The translations under genes were made by a program, and so were the position numbers. From Bacteroidota bacterium (GTDB lineage Bacteria; Bacteroidota; Bacteroidia; Bacteroidales; Prolixibacteraceae): a stretch of DNA of 7,757 nt. The notes beneath the pieces were generated by a model, which was not told where the DNA came from, searched no databases, and saw only the letters and a list, made by a program, of their open reading frames with translations. Where the stretch lies: assembly GCA_030632865.1 (NCBI GenBank), contig DAOVTY010000149.1, forward strand, positions 1-7,757, written 5' to 3'. Below, in pieces: positions 1 to 6,278 of this stretch (position 1 is the stretch's first letter; the number at the start of each line of letters is the position of its first letter).

Positions 1-717
1 AACACGATGTTCGTATTTTTCTAATAAACCATAAAGTATTGTAGCATTAGTAGGAATTCCCATACTGTGAGCTACTTCATGAATTCTTATCCACTCTGCC
101 GAACCAGTTTTATCTGGGCAAATTTCGGCACGTATTGTTTCGTCAAAAATTTCGGCGCCACCGCCGGGCATCGATTCTAATCCGGCAGCCTTAAGTTTTT
201 GCAAACCAACTTCAATAGACACATTTCCCATTTGGCACATTTGGTCAATCTCTACAGCCGTAAATGCTTTAATATGCAAATTAGGTGCTGCCTTTTTAAT
301 TGAGTTAAGCATATCAACATAATAGTTTATGTTTCTATTTGGATGAACACCTCCAACAATATGGACTTCCGTTGCACCTTTAACACTGTATTTATTTACA
401 TCGGCAACAATATCTTCAATGCTGCACTCCCAAGCTCCTTTCTGCCCCTCGCGCCGGCGATACGAACAAAATTTACAATGATTTACACAAATATTTGTAG
501 GCTCAATATGAAAGTTTCGATTAAAAAAAACATAATCTCCAATCAATCGTTTTTTAGTAACATCGGCCAGAACTCCGAGTAGTGCTAAATTAGAGCAGTT
601 GTAAAGTTCTAATGCATCGGAAGTTGAAATTTCTTTGCCACTAAAAACTTTATCAGCAATTGTTTTTAACGATTTAGAAAGATGGAGTGATTGTATCAAT
701 TCTGAACTCTGATTCAT
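1..717 (-). CDS. mqnE: Aminodeoxyfutalosine synthase MqnE, radical SAM (5' part, C-terminus beyond window)
   Basis: Read leftwards from ATG at 717-715, the frame is open for 239 codons to the window edge. About two thirds of a roughly 370-aa family member is present. The radical SAM cluster motif CxxxCxxC is C77, C81, C84, preceded by HIEPTNIC. Further MqnE-type signatures are the glycine-rich VGGVHP (121-126), MPGGGAEIF (183-191), ICPDK (199-203) and TNATILYG (223-230). Known family role: the cytoplasmic enzyme uses S-adenosylmethionine and a 4Fe-4S cluster to join a 5'-deoxyadenosyl radical to 3-(1-carboxyvinyloxy)benzoate. This makes aminodeoxyfutalosine for menaquinone synthesis. MqnC is a related enzyme, but GGGAEIF followed by ICP fits MqnE better. 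The frame stays open upstream to a stop at 783-781 without another ATG, so 717 is the likely start. No Shine-Dalgarno site is visible. The nearest gene upstream is rpmH, 283 nt away. Confidence 0.88.
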   Translation of the reverse strand, partial: MNQSSELIQSLHLSKSLKTIADKVFSGKEISTSDALELYNCSNLALLGVLADVTKKRLIGDYVFFNRNFHIEPTNICVNHCKFCSYRRREGQKGAWECSIEDIVADVNKYSVKGATEVHIVGGVHPNRNINYYVDMLNSIKKAAPNLHIKAFTAVEIDQMCQMGNVSIEVGLQKLKAAGLESMPGGGAEIFDETIRAEICPDKTGSAEWIRIHEVAHSMGIPTNATILYGLLEKYEHRV

Positions 718-756
718 TTTGTATTTCAATTCTTCAATTGTTTGTTTTAACGGTAA

Positions 757-772
757 TCCGTCTGCCGACGGA
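757..772. repeat. GC-rich perfect hairpin upstream of mqnE
   Basis: TCCGTC (757-762) pairs perfectly with GACGGA (767-772) around a 4-nt loop TGCC. The GC content is much higher than the surrounding AT-rich DNA. It abuts the 27-bp repeat copy at 774-800 and has no T-run, so it does not look like an intrinsic terminator. Compact GC-rich hairpins of this kind resemble REP-like palindromic elements, but that identity is inferred only from shape. Confidence 0.5.
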
Positions 773-773
773 G

Positions 774-800
774 AACTTGCTTATAATCATCCTCCTGTGT
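774..800 (-). repeat. 27-bp dispersed repeat, copy 1
   Basis: Read on the minus strand, this segment begins ACACAGGAG and ends GCAAGTT. It matches positions 6279-6305 on the plus strand at 24 of 27 bases. On the minus strand, CTTGC just before it and the GCAAG inside it can form a 5-bp stem. Alternatively GGAGGA can pair with TTCTCC (one G-T wobble). It lies in the mqnE leader region next to the hairpin at 757-772. What it does is not known. Confidence 0.55.
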
Positions 801-948
801 GCAAGAAATTTTACATGCTCGTTTCGATTATTTATATTACAAAATCTGGTACTTGAAATAAACAGAGTTATGGCAGTTAATGTTTTCTTTTATATGATAT
901 TTATTTAGATTTTTGAGAATAGCCCTTGTAAACATCTATAAACACGAA

Positions 949-975
949 AAGGTAAAGAATATAATTCTTTACCTT
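949..975 (-). terminator. Inverted repeat downstream of rpmH, probable terminator
   Basis: AAGGTAAAGAAT (949-960) and ATTCTTTACCTT (964-975) form a perfect 12-bp stem with a 3-nt ATA loop, 26 nt past the rpmH stop. On the minus strand the stem is followed by TTCGTG, giving four consecutive T including the last two stem bases. The stem is AT-rich and the T-tract short, so termination may be partial. Its position just behind rpmH supports the call. Confidence 0.55.
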
Positions 976-1000
976 CCCGAAAAAGTCTTTAGGGTACTAA

Positions 1001-1159
1001 TTATCTTTTATGTCTCGGTTCATCCGAAACAGATAATTTTGCACGACCTTTTGCACGACGTCTCTTCAGAATTTTACGCCCACTTACTGACGACATTCTA
1101 TCTCTAAATCCGTGCTTATTCTTTCTTTTCCTATTTGATGGTTGAAATGTTCTTTTCAT
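1001..1159 (-). CDS. rpmH: 50S ribosomal protein L34
   Basis: A 52-aa, highly basic protein starting MKRTFQPSNRKRKNKHGF and continuing with RMSSVSGRKILKRRRAKGR, the signature of bacterial L34. The usual L34 length is 44-52 aa, and the short C-terminal extension (KLSVSDEPRHKR) is common in Bacteroidota. The protein binds 23S rRNA in the large ribosomal subunit. The ATG at 1159-1157 is fixed by the conserved MKRTFQPS start, and the stop is TAA at 1003-1001. It has its own promoter (1197-1228) and a hairpin downstream, so it is probably transcribed as a single gene. It lies between the TSUP gene and mqnE, all on the same strand. The usual rnpA neighbour is not present here. Confidence 0.96.
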   Translation of the reverse strand: MKRTFQPSNRKRKNKHGFRDRMSSVSGRKILKRRRAKGRAKLSVSDEPRHKR

Positions 1160-1196
1160 CTCTATATATTTTTAATATCTTATTTATTTTCGGAAT

Positions 1197-1228
1197 GCAA
1201 AAATAGTTGTTTTTTTATTTCTGCCAAA
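1197..1228 (-). promoter_or_regulatory. rpmH promoter, Bacteroidota type
   Basis: On the minus strand TTTG (1228-1225) is followed by a 19-nt spacer and then TATTTTTGC (1205-1197). This is an exact match to the Bacteroidota consensus TTTG-N19-TAnnTTTG. The predicted transcription start is near 1190, giving a leader of about 30 nt before the rpmH ATG at 1159. It is the best promoter match in the window. Confidence 0.75.
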
Positions 1229-1258
1229 ACAATAATGCTTTTTTACGAAAAATTACAA

Positions 1259-1293
1259 AGAATTTAATCAACTAATACAAAAAATCAAATTCT
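1259..1293 (-). terminator. Weak hairpin after the TSUP gene, possible terminator
   Basis: Immediately after the TSUP stop codon, AGAATTT (1293-1287 on the minus strand) can pair with AAATTCT (1265-1259), and three further inner pairs are possible including a G-T wobble. The loop is long and AT-rich, and only short T-runs follow. It could end the kinase-regulator-TSUP operon before the rpmH promoter, but the structure is weak. Confidence 0.3.
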
Positions 1294-1662
1294 CTACTTA
1301 GAGAAAATCATTTTAACTGCCATTACCAACATTAAAACGCCAAAAACACGTCGTAACATTTTATCAGAAATATTAATAGCCAATTGCGAGCCAAAATAGG
1401 CACCAACAATAAAGGTTAACGATAAAACAAGCGCAATCTTCCAATCTACATGTCCTGCTTTCCAATAATTCCATGTTGCCAGAATACCAACCGGTGGCAA
1501 CATAAATGCAAGACTTGTTCCTTGCGCATCATGCTGAGAAAGACCTAAAATAAATACCAATGCCGGAATTACAATAATTGCACCTCCTATTCCGAAAACT
1601 CCGGCAAGCAACCCCGAAATTATTCCAATTACAATTAGTATTATTAAGTGTGTTATACTCAT
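1294..1662 (-). CDS. Half-size TSUP (TauE/SafE) family membrane protein
   Basis: A 122-aa very hydrophobic protein with about four or five membrane segments (roughly 5-22, 27-41, 50-66, 74-95, 103-119). It has the TSUP N-half signature: GLLAGVFGIGGAIIVIPAL (17-35), then GTSLAFM (48-54), and the GAYFGSQLA and LRRVFGVLML motifs of the end of one repeat. TSUP proteins move sulfite, sulfonates or other small organic anions. Usual members have about 250 aa with two related halves. This one has a single half and would probably need to dimerise (inferred). The substrate cannot be told from sequence. ATG at 1662 is preferred; an in-frame TTG at 1668 would add two residues. It begins 11 nt after the response-regulator stop and is very likely the last gene of that operon. 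Confidence 0.85.
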   Translation of the reverse strand: MSITHLIILIVIGIISGLLAGVFGIGGAIIVIPALVFILGLSQHDAQGTSLAFMLPPVGILATWNYWKAGHVDWKIALVLSLTFIVGAYFGSQLAINISDKMLRRVFGVLMLVMAVKMIFSK

Positions 1663-1673
1663 ATTCAAAAATA

Positions 1674-2375
1674 TTATTTTATTGAAAACCGAAATCCAAT
1701 ACCATGTAGATTGGTAATTTTTATATTATCATCGGCTTTAAAATATTTACGTAAACGCGAAATAAAAACATCGAGACTACGGCCTAAAAAATAGTCATCA
1801 GAACCCCACACTTTAAGCAAAATATCATTTCTACTTAACACTTTGTTTGGATTCTCAGTAAAAAAACGGATAAGTTCTGCCTCCTTAAAAGTTAAAGTTC
1901 TTATATCTCCTTTTATCGAAAGAATTAACTCATCAGGATTAAAAACAAACTCTCCAACATTTATCGACTTAACTAAAACACCATCTCCAACAGAATGTGT
2001 TTGACTACGTTTCAAGAATATTTTAATTTTCAACAATAACTCTTCCATACTAAAAGGTTTTGGAATATAATCGTCGCCACCAATTGTTAAGCCCGTAATT
2101 TTATCTTCTGTCATCGAACGAGCAGTAAGAAATATAATTGGAATATGCTCGTCTGTTTTACGTATTGTCTCTGCAACCCGAAAACCATCTATTTTTGGCA
2201 GCATCACATCCAAGATTACTAAATCGAAACTATTTTCTGTAAAAAGTTTCAGCGCAATTTCGCCATCTTCAGCAATTTCAACATGGTAACCATTTTGCTC
2301 CAAATTGTCTTTTACAATAAAACGCAAGGCTTCGTCGTCTTCAACTAATAATAATTTGAAATCTTTTTCACTCAT
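1674..2375 (-). CDS. OmpR/PhoB-family response regulator, RprY-like
   Basis: A 233-aa two-domain regulator. The receiver (about 5-122) has the acidic pair D13-D14, phosphoacceptor D56 in LVILDVMLPKIDG, T84 in FLTAR and K106 in YIPKPFS, so it looks able to be phosphorylated. The winged-helix DNA-binding domain (about 135-233) shows LTFKEAELIRFF, the recognition-helix region RSLDVFISRLRKYF and the terminal wing LHGIGFRF. Receiver wording (FLTAR, GGDDYIPKPFSMEEL) resembles Bacteroides RprY, a regulator paired with kinase RprX. The ATG overlaps the kinase stop (ATGA, 2375-2372), so the two are probably translationally coupled, and the kinase is the likely partner. Proteins of this family usually bind tandem direct repeats about 11 bp apart. 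Such an array lies at 3712-3750, upstream of the operon. The physiological signal is unknown. Confidence 0.94.
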   Translation of the reverse strand: MSEKDFKLLLVEDDEALRFIVKDNLEQNGYHVEIAEDGEIALKLFTENSFDLVILDVMLPKIDGFRVAETIRKTDEHIPIIFLTARSMTEDKITGLTIGGDDYIPKPFSMEELLLKIKIFLKRSQTHSVGDGVLVKSINVGEFVFNPDELILSIKGDIRTLTFKEAELIRFFTENPNKVLSRNDILLKVWGSDDYFLGRSLDVFISRLRKYFKADDNIKITNLHGIGFRFSIK

Positions 2376-3643
2376 TTTTTATTCGGAATTGAAAGCGTAA
2401 AGATACTGCCATTTTTGGAATTTTCGTCAACTCTTATTTTCCAATTGTGAGCATCAACAATTTTCTTAACATAATCGAGTCCCAATCCAAAACCTTTAAC
2501 ATTATGCACATTACCTGTTGGCACCCTATAGAATTTTTTAAAAATTTTCTTACATTGGTCTTTCGAAATTCCAATTCCATTGTCATAAAATTTAAGCTCT
2601 AGCTTCCCCTTGTTTTCATCAAGTTTAATCTTTATTAAAGGTGTTAGTTCGCAATATTTAACCGCATTTTCAAGAATATTCAAAACCAGATGCGAAAAAT
2701 AAAAACCATCGGCAAAAATCATAACATCATTCTTATGCAAATTATTCTCAACATCTGCTTTTTGTCCAAAATCGGTTTGCTCAAATTGCTCAATTATTTC
2801 AGTAATAGTTGTATTTAAATTAATCTGTTTCAGATTTAAATGAAGTTTATTCTTTTCTAAAGATGCAAGATTTAAAACCTTCTCCACATTTTTCGATAGC
2901 CGTCTGTTCTGTTCTTGAATAATTCGTGTGTACTCGAACAACCTTTTGGGTGACTTTAAAATGTCTTTATTATTTATAACATTTGCCGAAAGAGCAATAG
3001 AAGAAATTGGAGTTTTAAGTTCGTGAGTTAAATTATTAATGAAATTCTTTTGAATTTCGGAAAGCTGCCTTTGACGAATAATAGCCGAGAGTGTGTAACC
3101 AAAAAACAGTACAATAATTATTAGCAAGGCAGTTAAAAAATAAAAAACCGAAAGTTGAGAATTAAAATATGCAGAGCGATCGGGAAAATGAACACCAAAA
3201 TAATTTGTATAATTTTCGTTTATGGGAAATGTAAATTGAGAAACTTTTTCTTCAAGATCTACAGATATTAATGTTCCTTCATCCATTAACTCTGATTCCG
3301 GATCAAAAATAGCAAATTCAAAATCTGTATAAATCTCATGATTTTTCAACTGTTCAATTAAATGAGTTTTAAGCAAATCGTTATCGATAACCGCATTAAC
3401 ATTAACAAGATAATAGTTGCCCGAAACAATCTCAACAGGTGTAATACTATCGAAATTTGCAGTGTTACCACCTGCAAGTAATATTTGCCATGCAACCTCC
3501 TTTAACGCAACACTGGAACTTTCTCTAAATTGTTTTTCTGAATAATTGTATGAACTTCTTAAAAATACAAACTGAATAAGAAACACTCCGGCAATAGAAA
3601 TTGATGCTAAAAATATGATAAACTTAAATGTTTTACCTTTCAC
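2372..3643 (-). CDS. Sensor histidine kinase, RprX-like
   Basis: A 423-aa inner-membrane kinase. TM1 (about 8-28) and TM2 (about 167-189) enclose a periplasmic sensor of about 135 residues that I do not recognise. The HisKA dimerisation helix carries phosphoacceptor H207 in FINNLTHELKTPISS. The ATPase domain has the N box LNILENAVKY (321-330), G1 box DNGIGIS (354-360) and G2 box GFGLGL (384-389). All catalytic motifs are intact. There is no clear PAS or HAMP domain between TM2 and HisKA, which matches short RprX-type kinases. The start is GTG at 3643-3641: no in-frame ATG lies between it and the upstream stop at 3679-3677, nor within the first 119 codons. It is the first gene of a kinase-regulator-TSUP operon and diverges from the DUF1573 gene. 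The ligand cannot be deduced. Confidence 0.93.
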   Translation of the reverse strand: MKGKTFKFIIFLASISIAGVFLIQFVFLRSSYNYSEKQFRESSSVALKEVAWQILLAGGNTANFDSITPVEIVSGNYYLVNVNAVIDNDLLKTHLIEQLKNHEIYTDFEFAIFDPESELMDEGTLISVDLEEKVSQFTFPINENYTNYFGVHFPDRSAYFNSQLSVFYFLTALLIIIVLFFGYTLSAIIRQRQLSEIQKNFINNLTHELKTPISSIALSANVINNKDILKSPKRLFEYTRIIQEQNRRLSKNVEKVLNLASLEKNKLHLNLKQINLNTTITEIIEQFEQTDFGQKADVENNLHKNDVMIFADGFYFSHLVLNILENAVKYCELTPLIKIKLDENKGKLELKFYDNGIGISKDQCKKIFKKFYRVPTGNVHNVKGFGLGLDYVKKIVDAHNWKIRVDENSKNGSIFTLSIPNKK

Positions 3644-3711
3644 CTCAGTAGATTTAAATATTTCAATTGAATAATGCTAAACTAAACATTTTCCCATTTT
3701 ATTAAATGCTC

Positions 3712-3750
3712 TTAACACTTCATTAACAAAATATTAGAGCTGGTTAACAA
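3712..3750. promoter_or_regulatory. Phased TTAACA direct repeats, candidate response-regulator operator
   Basis: Exact TTAACA hexamers start at 3712, 3723 and 3744, and a degenerate TTAGAGC starts at 3734. The starts are stepped by 11, 11 and 10 bp. Read as heptamers these are TTAACAC, TTAACAA, TTAGAGC and TTAACAA with 3-4 bp between them. OmpR/PhoB-family regulators bind such tandem repeats on one face of DNA, and Bacillus PhoP uses TT(A/C/T)ACA repeats with a similar step. The array lies between the divergent kinase operon and the DUF1573 gene, and its last unit occupies the -33 position of the DUF1573 promoter. Binding by the neighbouring regulator is inferred. Confidence 0.5.
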
Positions 3751-3769
3751 TATTATGCCAAAGCATTCT

Positions 3770-3777
3770 TACTTTTG
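3770..3777 (+). promoter_or_regulatory. -7 element of the DUF1573 gene promoter
   Basis: TACTTTTG matches TAnnTTTG exactly and lies 46 nt before the ATG at 3824. At the expected -33 distance there is no TTTG. Instead the last TTAACAA of the repeat array (3744-3750) is there. A good -7 element with a poor -33 element is what an activator-dependent promoter would look like. The predicted start is near 3784, giving a leader of about 40 nt. Confidence 0.5.
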
Positions 3778-3823
3778 TTTAATCGAATTAGCAAAATATT
3801 ATAAAAATTAAATAGATAAAATT

Positions 3824-4921
3824 ATGAAACGCTTTTTACAATTTATTACTATCATCAGCTTTGTTGCTTTATTCAACGGAGTTGCGGCGCAAGAGAAAGC
3901 AAAAATTACTTTCGAAGAAGTTATCCACGATTACGGTACTTTTAAAGAATCTGCCGGTGTTCAAACCACATCATTTAAATTTACAAATACAGGTGCTGCA
4001 CCTTTAATTTTAAGCAATGTAAGAACATCTTGTGGATGTACAACTCCTAAATGGACAAGAGAACCTGTTGCTCCTGGGAAAGAGGGAGAAATTCAGGTTA
4101 GTTACAATCCTAAAAATCGCCCAGGAACATTTCACAAAACAGTTACAATCAGTTCAAATTCAGAAACTCCATCGGTAGTACTGCGTATTAAAGGAACAGT
4201 TGCTCAACGCGAAAAAACATTAGCAGAAAAATATCCTCGTCAAATTGGTGCACTTCGCGTAAAAACTAATCATCTCTCTTTTGCAAGACTAAATCAGAAT
4301 TCAGTTGAAACTAAAGAGTTAGAGTTGGTAAATGATACAGACAAACCAGTTGTTGTAGGAATGCGTACAGTACCAAAACATATGAAAGTAACAGTTGAGC
4401 CTGCAACTATTCCTGCAAAAGGATCAGGAAAACTTATTGTTACTTACAATGCTAAAGAAGCTAACACTTTTGGTTTTGCATCACATCGCATTTATCTTTC
4501 GTTAGACGGAAGTAAAGATTATAAAAGCTCGATTGGTGTTAGCGCAACAATTGAAGAAGACTTTTCTAAACTATCTCCGGAACAGTTAGCAAATGCTCCT
4601 GTTATTAACTTCACCGAGAAATCGCACGATTTTGGAGAGATGAAACAGGGCGATAAAAAAGAGTTCACTTTTACATTAGTAAATAATGGCAAATCTGATT
4701 TGATAATCCGCCGTGTACGTACTTCGTGCGGATGTACTGCAGTGGCTCCAGCTACAAAAGTTATTGCAGCCGGCGAATCTGCTCCGGTAAAAGTAACTTT
4801 CGATTCGAGAGGAAAACGTGGGAGACAAAGCAAATCGATTACTGTAATTACCAACGATCCAAAAACACCAACAACTACATTACGAGTAACAAGTAATGTA
4901 ATTGTGCCTACTGCAGGATAA
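3824..4921 (+). CDS. Secreted DUF1573 protein with two CGC-motif Ig-like domains
   Basis: A 365-aa exported protein. A signal peptide covers residues 1-22 (hydrophobic stretch, then VAA before QE). Two DUF1573 domains (about 28-127 and 258-358) share the pattern HDYGTF or HDFGEM, a beta-rich stretch, then RTSCGCT, then a final strand set. The cysteine pairs are C70/C72 and C302/C304. Between them (about 140-245) is a related Ig-like region without the CGC motif, giving three beta-sandwich modules in tandem. DUF1573 proteins are abundant in Bacteroidota envelopes, and their biochemical role is not established. The fold is related to the ASH/MSP group of binding domains. ATG at 3824 gives an ideal signal peptide. 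The gene is divergent from the kinase operon across 180 bp and ends at a strong terminator, so it is probably transcribed alone and may be a target of the adjacent regulator. Confidence 0.9.
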   Translation: MKRFLQFITIISFVALFNGVAAQEKAKITFEEVIHDYGTFKESAGVQTTSFKFTNTGAAPLILSNVRTSCGCTTPKWTREPVAPGKEGEIQVSYNPKNRPGTFHKTVTISSNSETPSVVLRIKGTVAQREKTLAEKYPRQIGALRVKTNHLSFARLNQNSVETKELELVNDTDKPVVVGMRTVPKHMKVTVEPATIPAKGSGKLIVTYNAKEANTFGFASHRIYLSLDGSKDYKSSIGVSATIEEDFSKLSPEQLANAPVINFTEKSHDFGEMKQGDKKEFTFTLVNNGKSDLIIRRVRTSCGCTAVAPATKVIAAGESAPVKVTFDSRGKRGRQSKSITVITNDPKTPTTTLRVTSNVIVPTAG

Positions 4922-4945
4922 AACGAACAAATTTAAATAATAAAG

Positions 4946-4980
4946 GGTGATACAAATTAAAATTGTATCACCTTTTTTTT
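4946..4980 (+). terminator. Rho-independent terminator of the DUF1573 gene
   Basis: GGTGATACAA (4946-4955) and TTGTATCACC (4963-4972) form a perfect 10-bp stem with a 7-nt loop, followed directly by eight T (4973-4980). It lies 25 nt after the stop codon. This is a textbook intrinsic terminator and separates the DUF1573 gene from the PagL-like gene. Confidence 0.9.
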
Positions 4981-5043
4981 AGTCAAGTTTGCAATCGGCA
5001 ATTATTTTAATCGAAAATAATAATAAAATTAAAGTAAAATGTT

Positions 5044-5073
5044 TTTGGAAAACTACCGTTACTCTATCTATTG
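5044..5073 (+). promoter_or_regulatory. Possible promoter of the PagL-like gene
   Basis: TTTG at 5044-5047 is followed after 17 nt by TATCTATTG (5065-5073), an imperfect match to TAnnTTTG. If it is real, transcription would begin close to 5080. That would leave almost no leader before ATG 5085 and would favour the ATG at 5127 as the true start. The match is weak. Confidence 0.25.
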
Positions 5074-5084
5074 AATAATTGAAT

Positions 5085-6260
5085 ATGATAAAAAAATTGC
5101 ACACCAACTTCTCCTCAAATATTACAATGAGACTATTCTTAGTTTTTATACTCTCACTCATAGTTCTCGACAGTTTTTCTCAAAAAGATACGACCAAAAT
5201 AAAACAAAAAAACTATTTAAGTATTTCCGGCAATTATCAATATGGAAATATATTACCAACTACAGATTTTGTAAAAGGCGATAATTTGCTGGGAAAATCA
5301 ATGGAAAATTATCAGGCTTATACTTTAAAAATGCTTTGGCAAAACCCGGGTTATACAAACTGGCAAAAAGTTTATAACGGTCCGTATTATGGAGCCGGAT
5401 TAACTATTAATGATTTTTTTAATCCCGAAGAAATTGGATACCCTGTGTCGCTGTACGGAATATTAGGCATACCAATTATACGTTTAAAGAAGTTTGAATT
5501 ATATTCCGAATTTCAATTTGGAATGGCTGGTAACTGGGAACATTATGACTCTATAACAAATCCCAAAAATATGGTTATAGGAGGTGGACTAACGGTGCAT
5601 CTGAATATTGGATTTAATGCGTTTTATCCGATTACAAAAAAATTAGATTTGGGTGCAGGAATCGGGTTTATACATTTCTCCAATGGCGGTTTCGAACGCC
5701 CAAATAAAGGGTTTAATATTTACTCTCCTTCAATAGAATTAAAATATCATTTCTCGGAGCGACCTAATGTTCGATCCATTGAACCACCCGAGAAATTGAA
5801 CCGTTCGAATGATCTGTTTTTAATGCTTGGATACGGAGACTATCAAATTAACGAGCACGAGTTAGACACTAACTATTTCGCTGTTGGTGGAGTGAGTGCA
5901 ATATATTTTACACAATTCTCGAATGCATTTAGGCTTGGATACGGTGCAGACTTAAACTACTTCTTTGGACTAAATGCATTGCCAAATGGATCGCCCGGGC
6001 CGCAAACGGAAGAAAATATTACTCTGGGATTACTGCTTCAACCCGAATTTATAATTAACAAATTAACTTTAACAAGCGGATTTGGAATTTACGCCATTCA
6101 CTTAAACTATGGTAATTTTCAACAAACATATCAACGATTAGGAGTAAGATATGAATTTTATAAAAACGTGTCGTTTGGAGTAAATATTAGGGCAATAGAT
6201 TTTATACTTGCCGAGTTTTTAGAATTTAATTTGGGATACCGATTTAGATGGATGAAATGA
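5085..6260 (+). CDS. PagL-like outer-membrane beta-barrel protein (acyloxyacyl hydrolase family)
   Basis: A 391-aa exported protein with alternating beta-strand pattern and an aromatic terminal strand (LGYRFRWMK). The first half (about 40-222) resembles lipid A 3-O-deacylase PagL: GAGIGFIHFSNGG (191-203) followed by RPNKGFN (205-211). PagL enzymes remove the 3-O acyl chain of lipid A in the outer membrane using a His-Ser-Glu triad. H197 and S199 fit, but the position I would align with the Glu is N211, and the next Glu is E218. Members from Bacteroidota are longer than classical PagL (about 150-170 aa mature). The C-terminal half (about 242-391) is also strand-rich and could be a second barrel-like part. 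Start choice: ATG 5085 is used here. ATG 5127 gives a more typical signal peptide (MRLFLVFILSLIVLDSFS, then Q). TTG at 5079 is less likely. Enzyme activity is uncertain. Confidence 0.75.
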   Translation: MIKKLHTNFSSNITMRLFLVFILSLIVLDSFSQKDTTKIKQKNYLSISGNYQYGNILPTTDFVKGDNLLGKSMENYQAYTLKMLWQNPGYTNWQKVYNGPYYGAGLTINDFFNPEEIGYPVSLYGILGIPIIRLKKFELYSEFQFGMAGNWEHYDSITNPKNMVIGGGLTVHLNIGFNAFYPITKKLDLGAGIGFIHFSNGGFERPNKGFNIYSPSIELKYHFSERPNVRSIEPPEKLNRSNDLFLMLGYGDYQINEHELDTNYFAVGGVSAIYFTQFSNAFRLGYGADLNYFFGLNALPNGSPGPQTEENITLGLLLQPEFIINKLTLTSGFGIYAIHLNYGNFQQTYQRLGVRYEFYKNVSFGVNIRAIDFILAEFLEFNLGYRFRWMK

Positions 6261-6278
6261 GCATCTCTTAGATGAAGG

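Larger units (their letters stand above)
718..1000. other. Non-coding gap between rpmH and mqnE
   Basis: No convincing gene was found on either strand. The stretch contains the rpmH downstream hairpin (949-975), a GC-rich hairpin (757-772) and one copy of a 27-bp repeat (774-800), each listed separately. It should also hold the mqnE leader and promoter, but no TAnnTTTG element was seen on the minus strand. A 32-codon minus-strand reading frame beginning near 935 has no recognisable features and was not called. Confidence 0.6.

Noticed and set aside
343..582. 79-codon plus-strand open frame
   Set aside because: It lies fully inside the minus-strand mqnE gene, opposite the conserved CxxxCxxC region, and has no family features.
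687..908. 73-codon plus-strand open frame with hydrophobic stretches
   Set aside because: It overlaps the mqnE start, the GC-rich hairpin and the repeat; composition looks like translated AT-rich non-coding DNA.
839..935. 32-codon minus-strand frame starting ATG near 935
   Set aside because: No recognisable features, and it lies between the rpmH terminator and mqnE with no sign of a promoter or conservation.
913..1107. 64-codon plus-strand open frame
   Set aside because: It is antisense to rpmH and its downstream hairpin; rpmH is certain.
4519..4854. 111-codon minus-strand open frame
   Set aside because: Antisense shadow of the second DUF1573 domain, including its CGC motif region.
4979..5161. 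60-codon minus-strand open frame
   Set aside because: It covers the terminator tail, the leader and the signal peptide of the PagL-like gene and has no coding signature.
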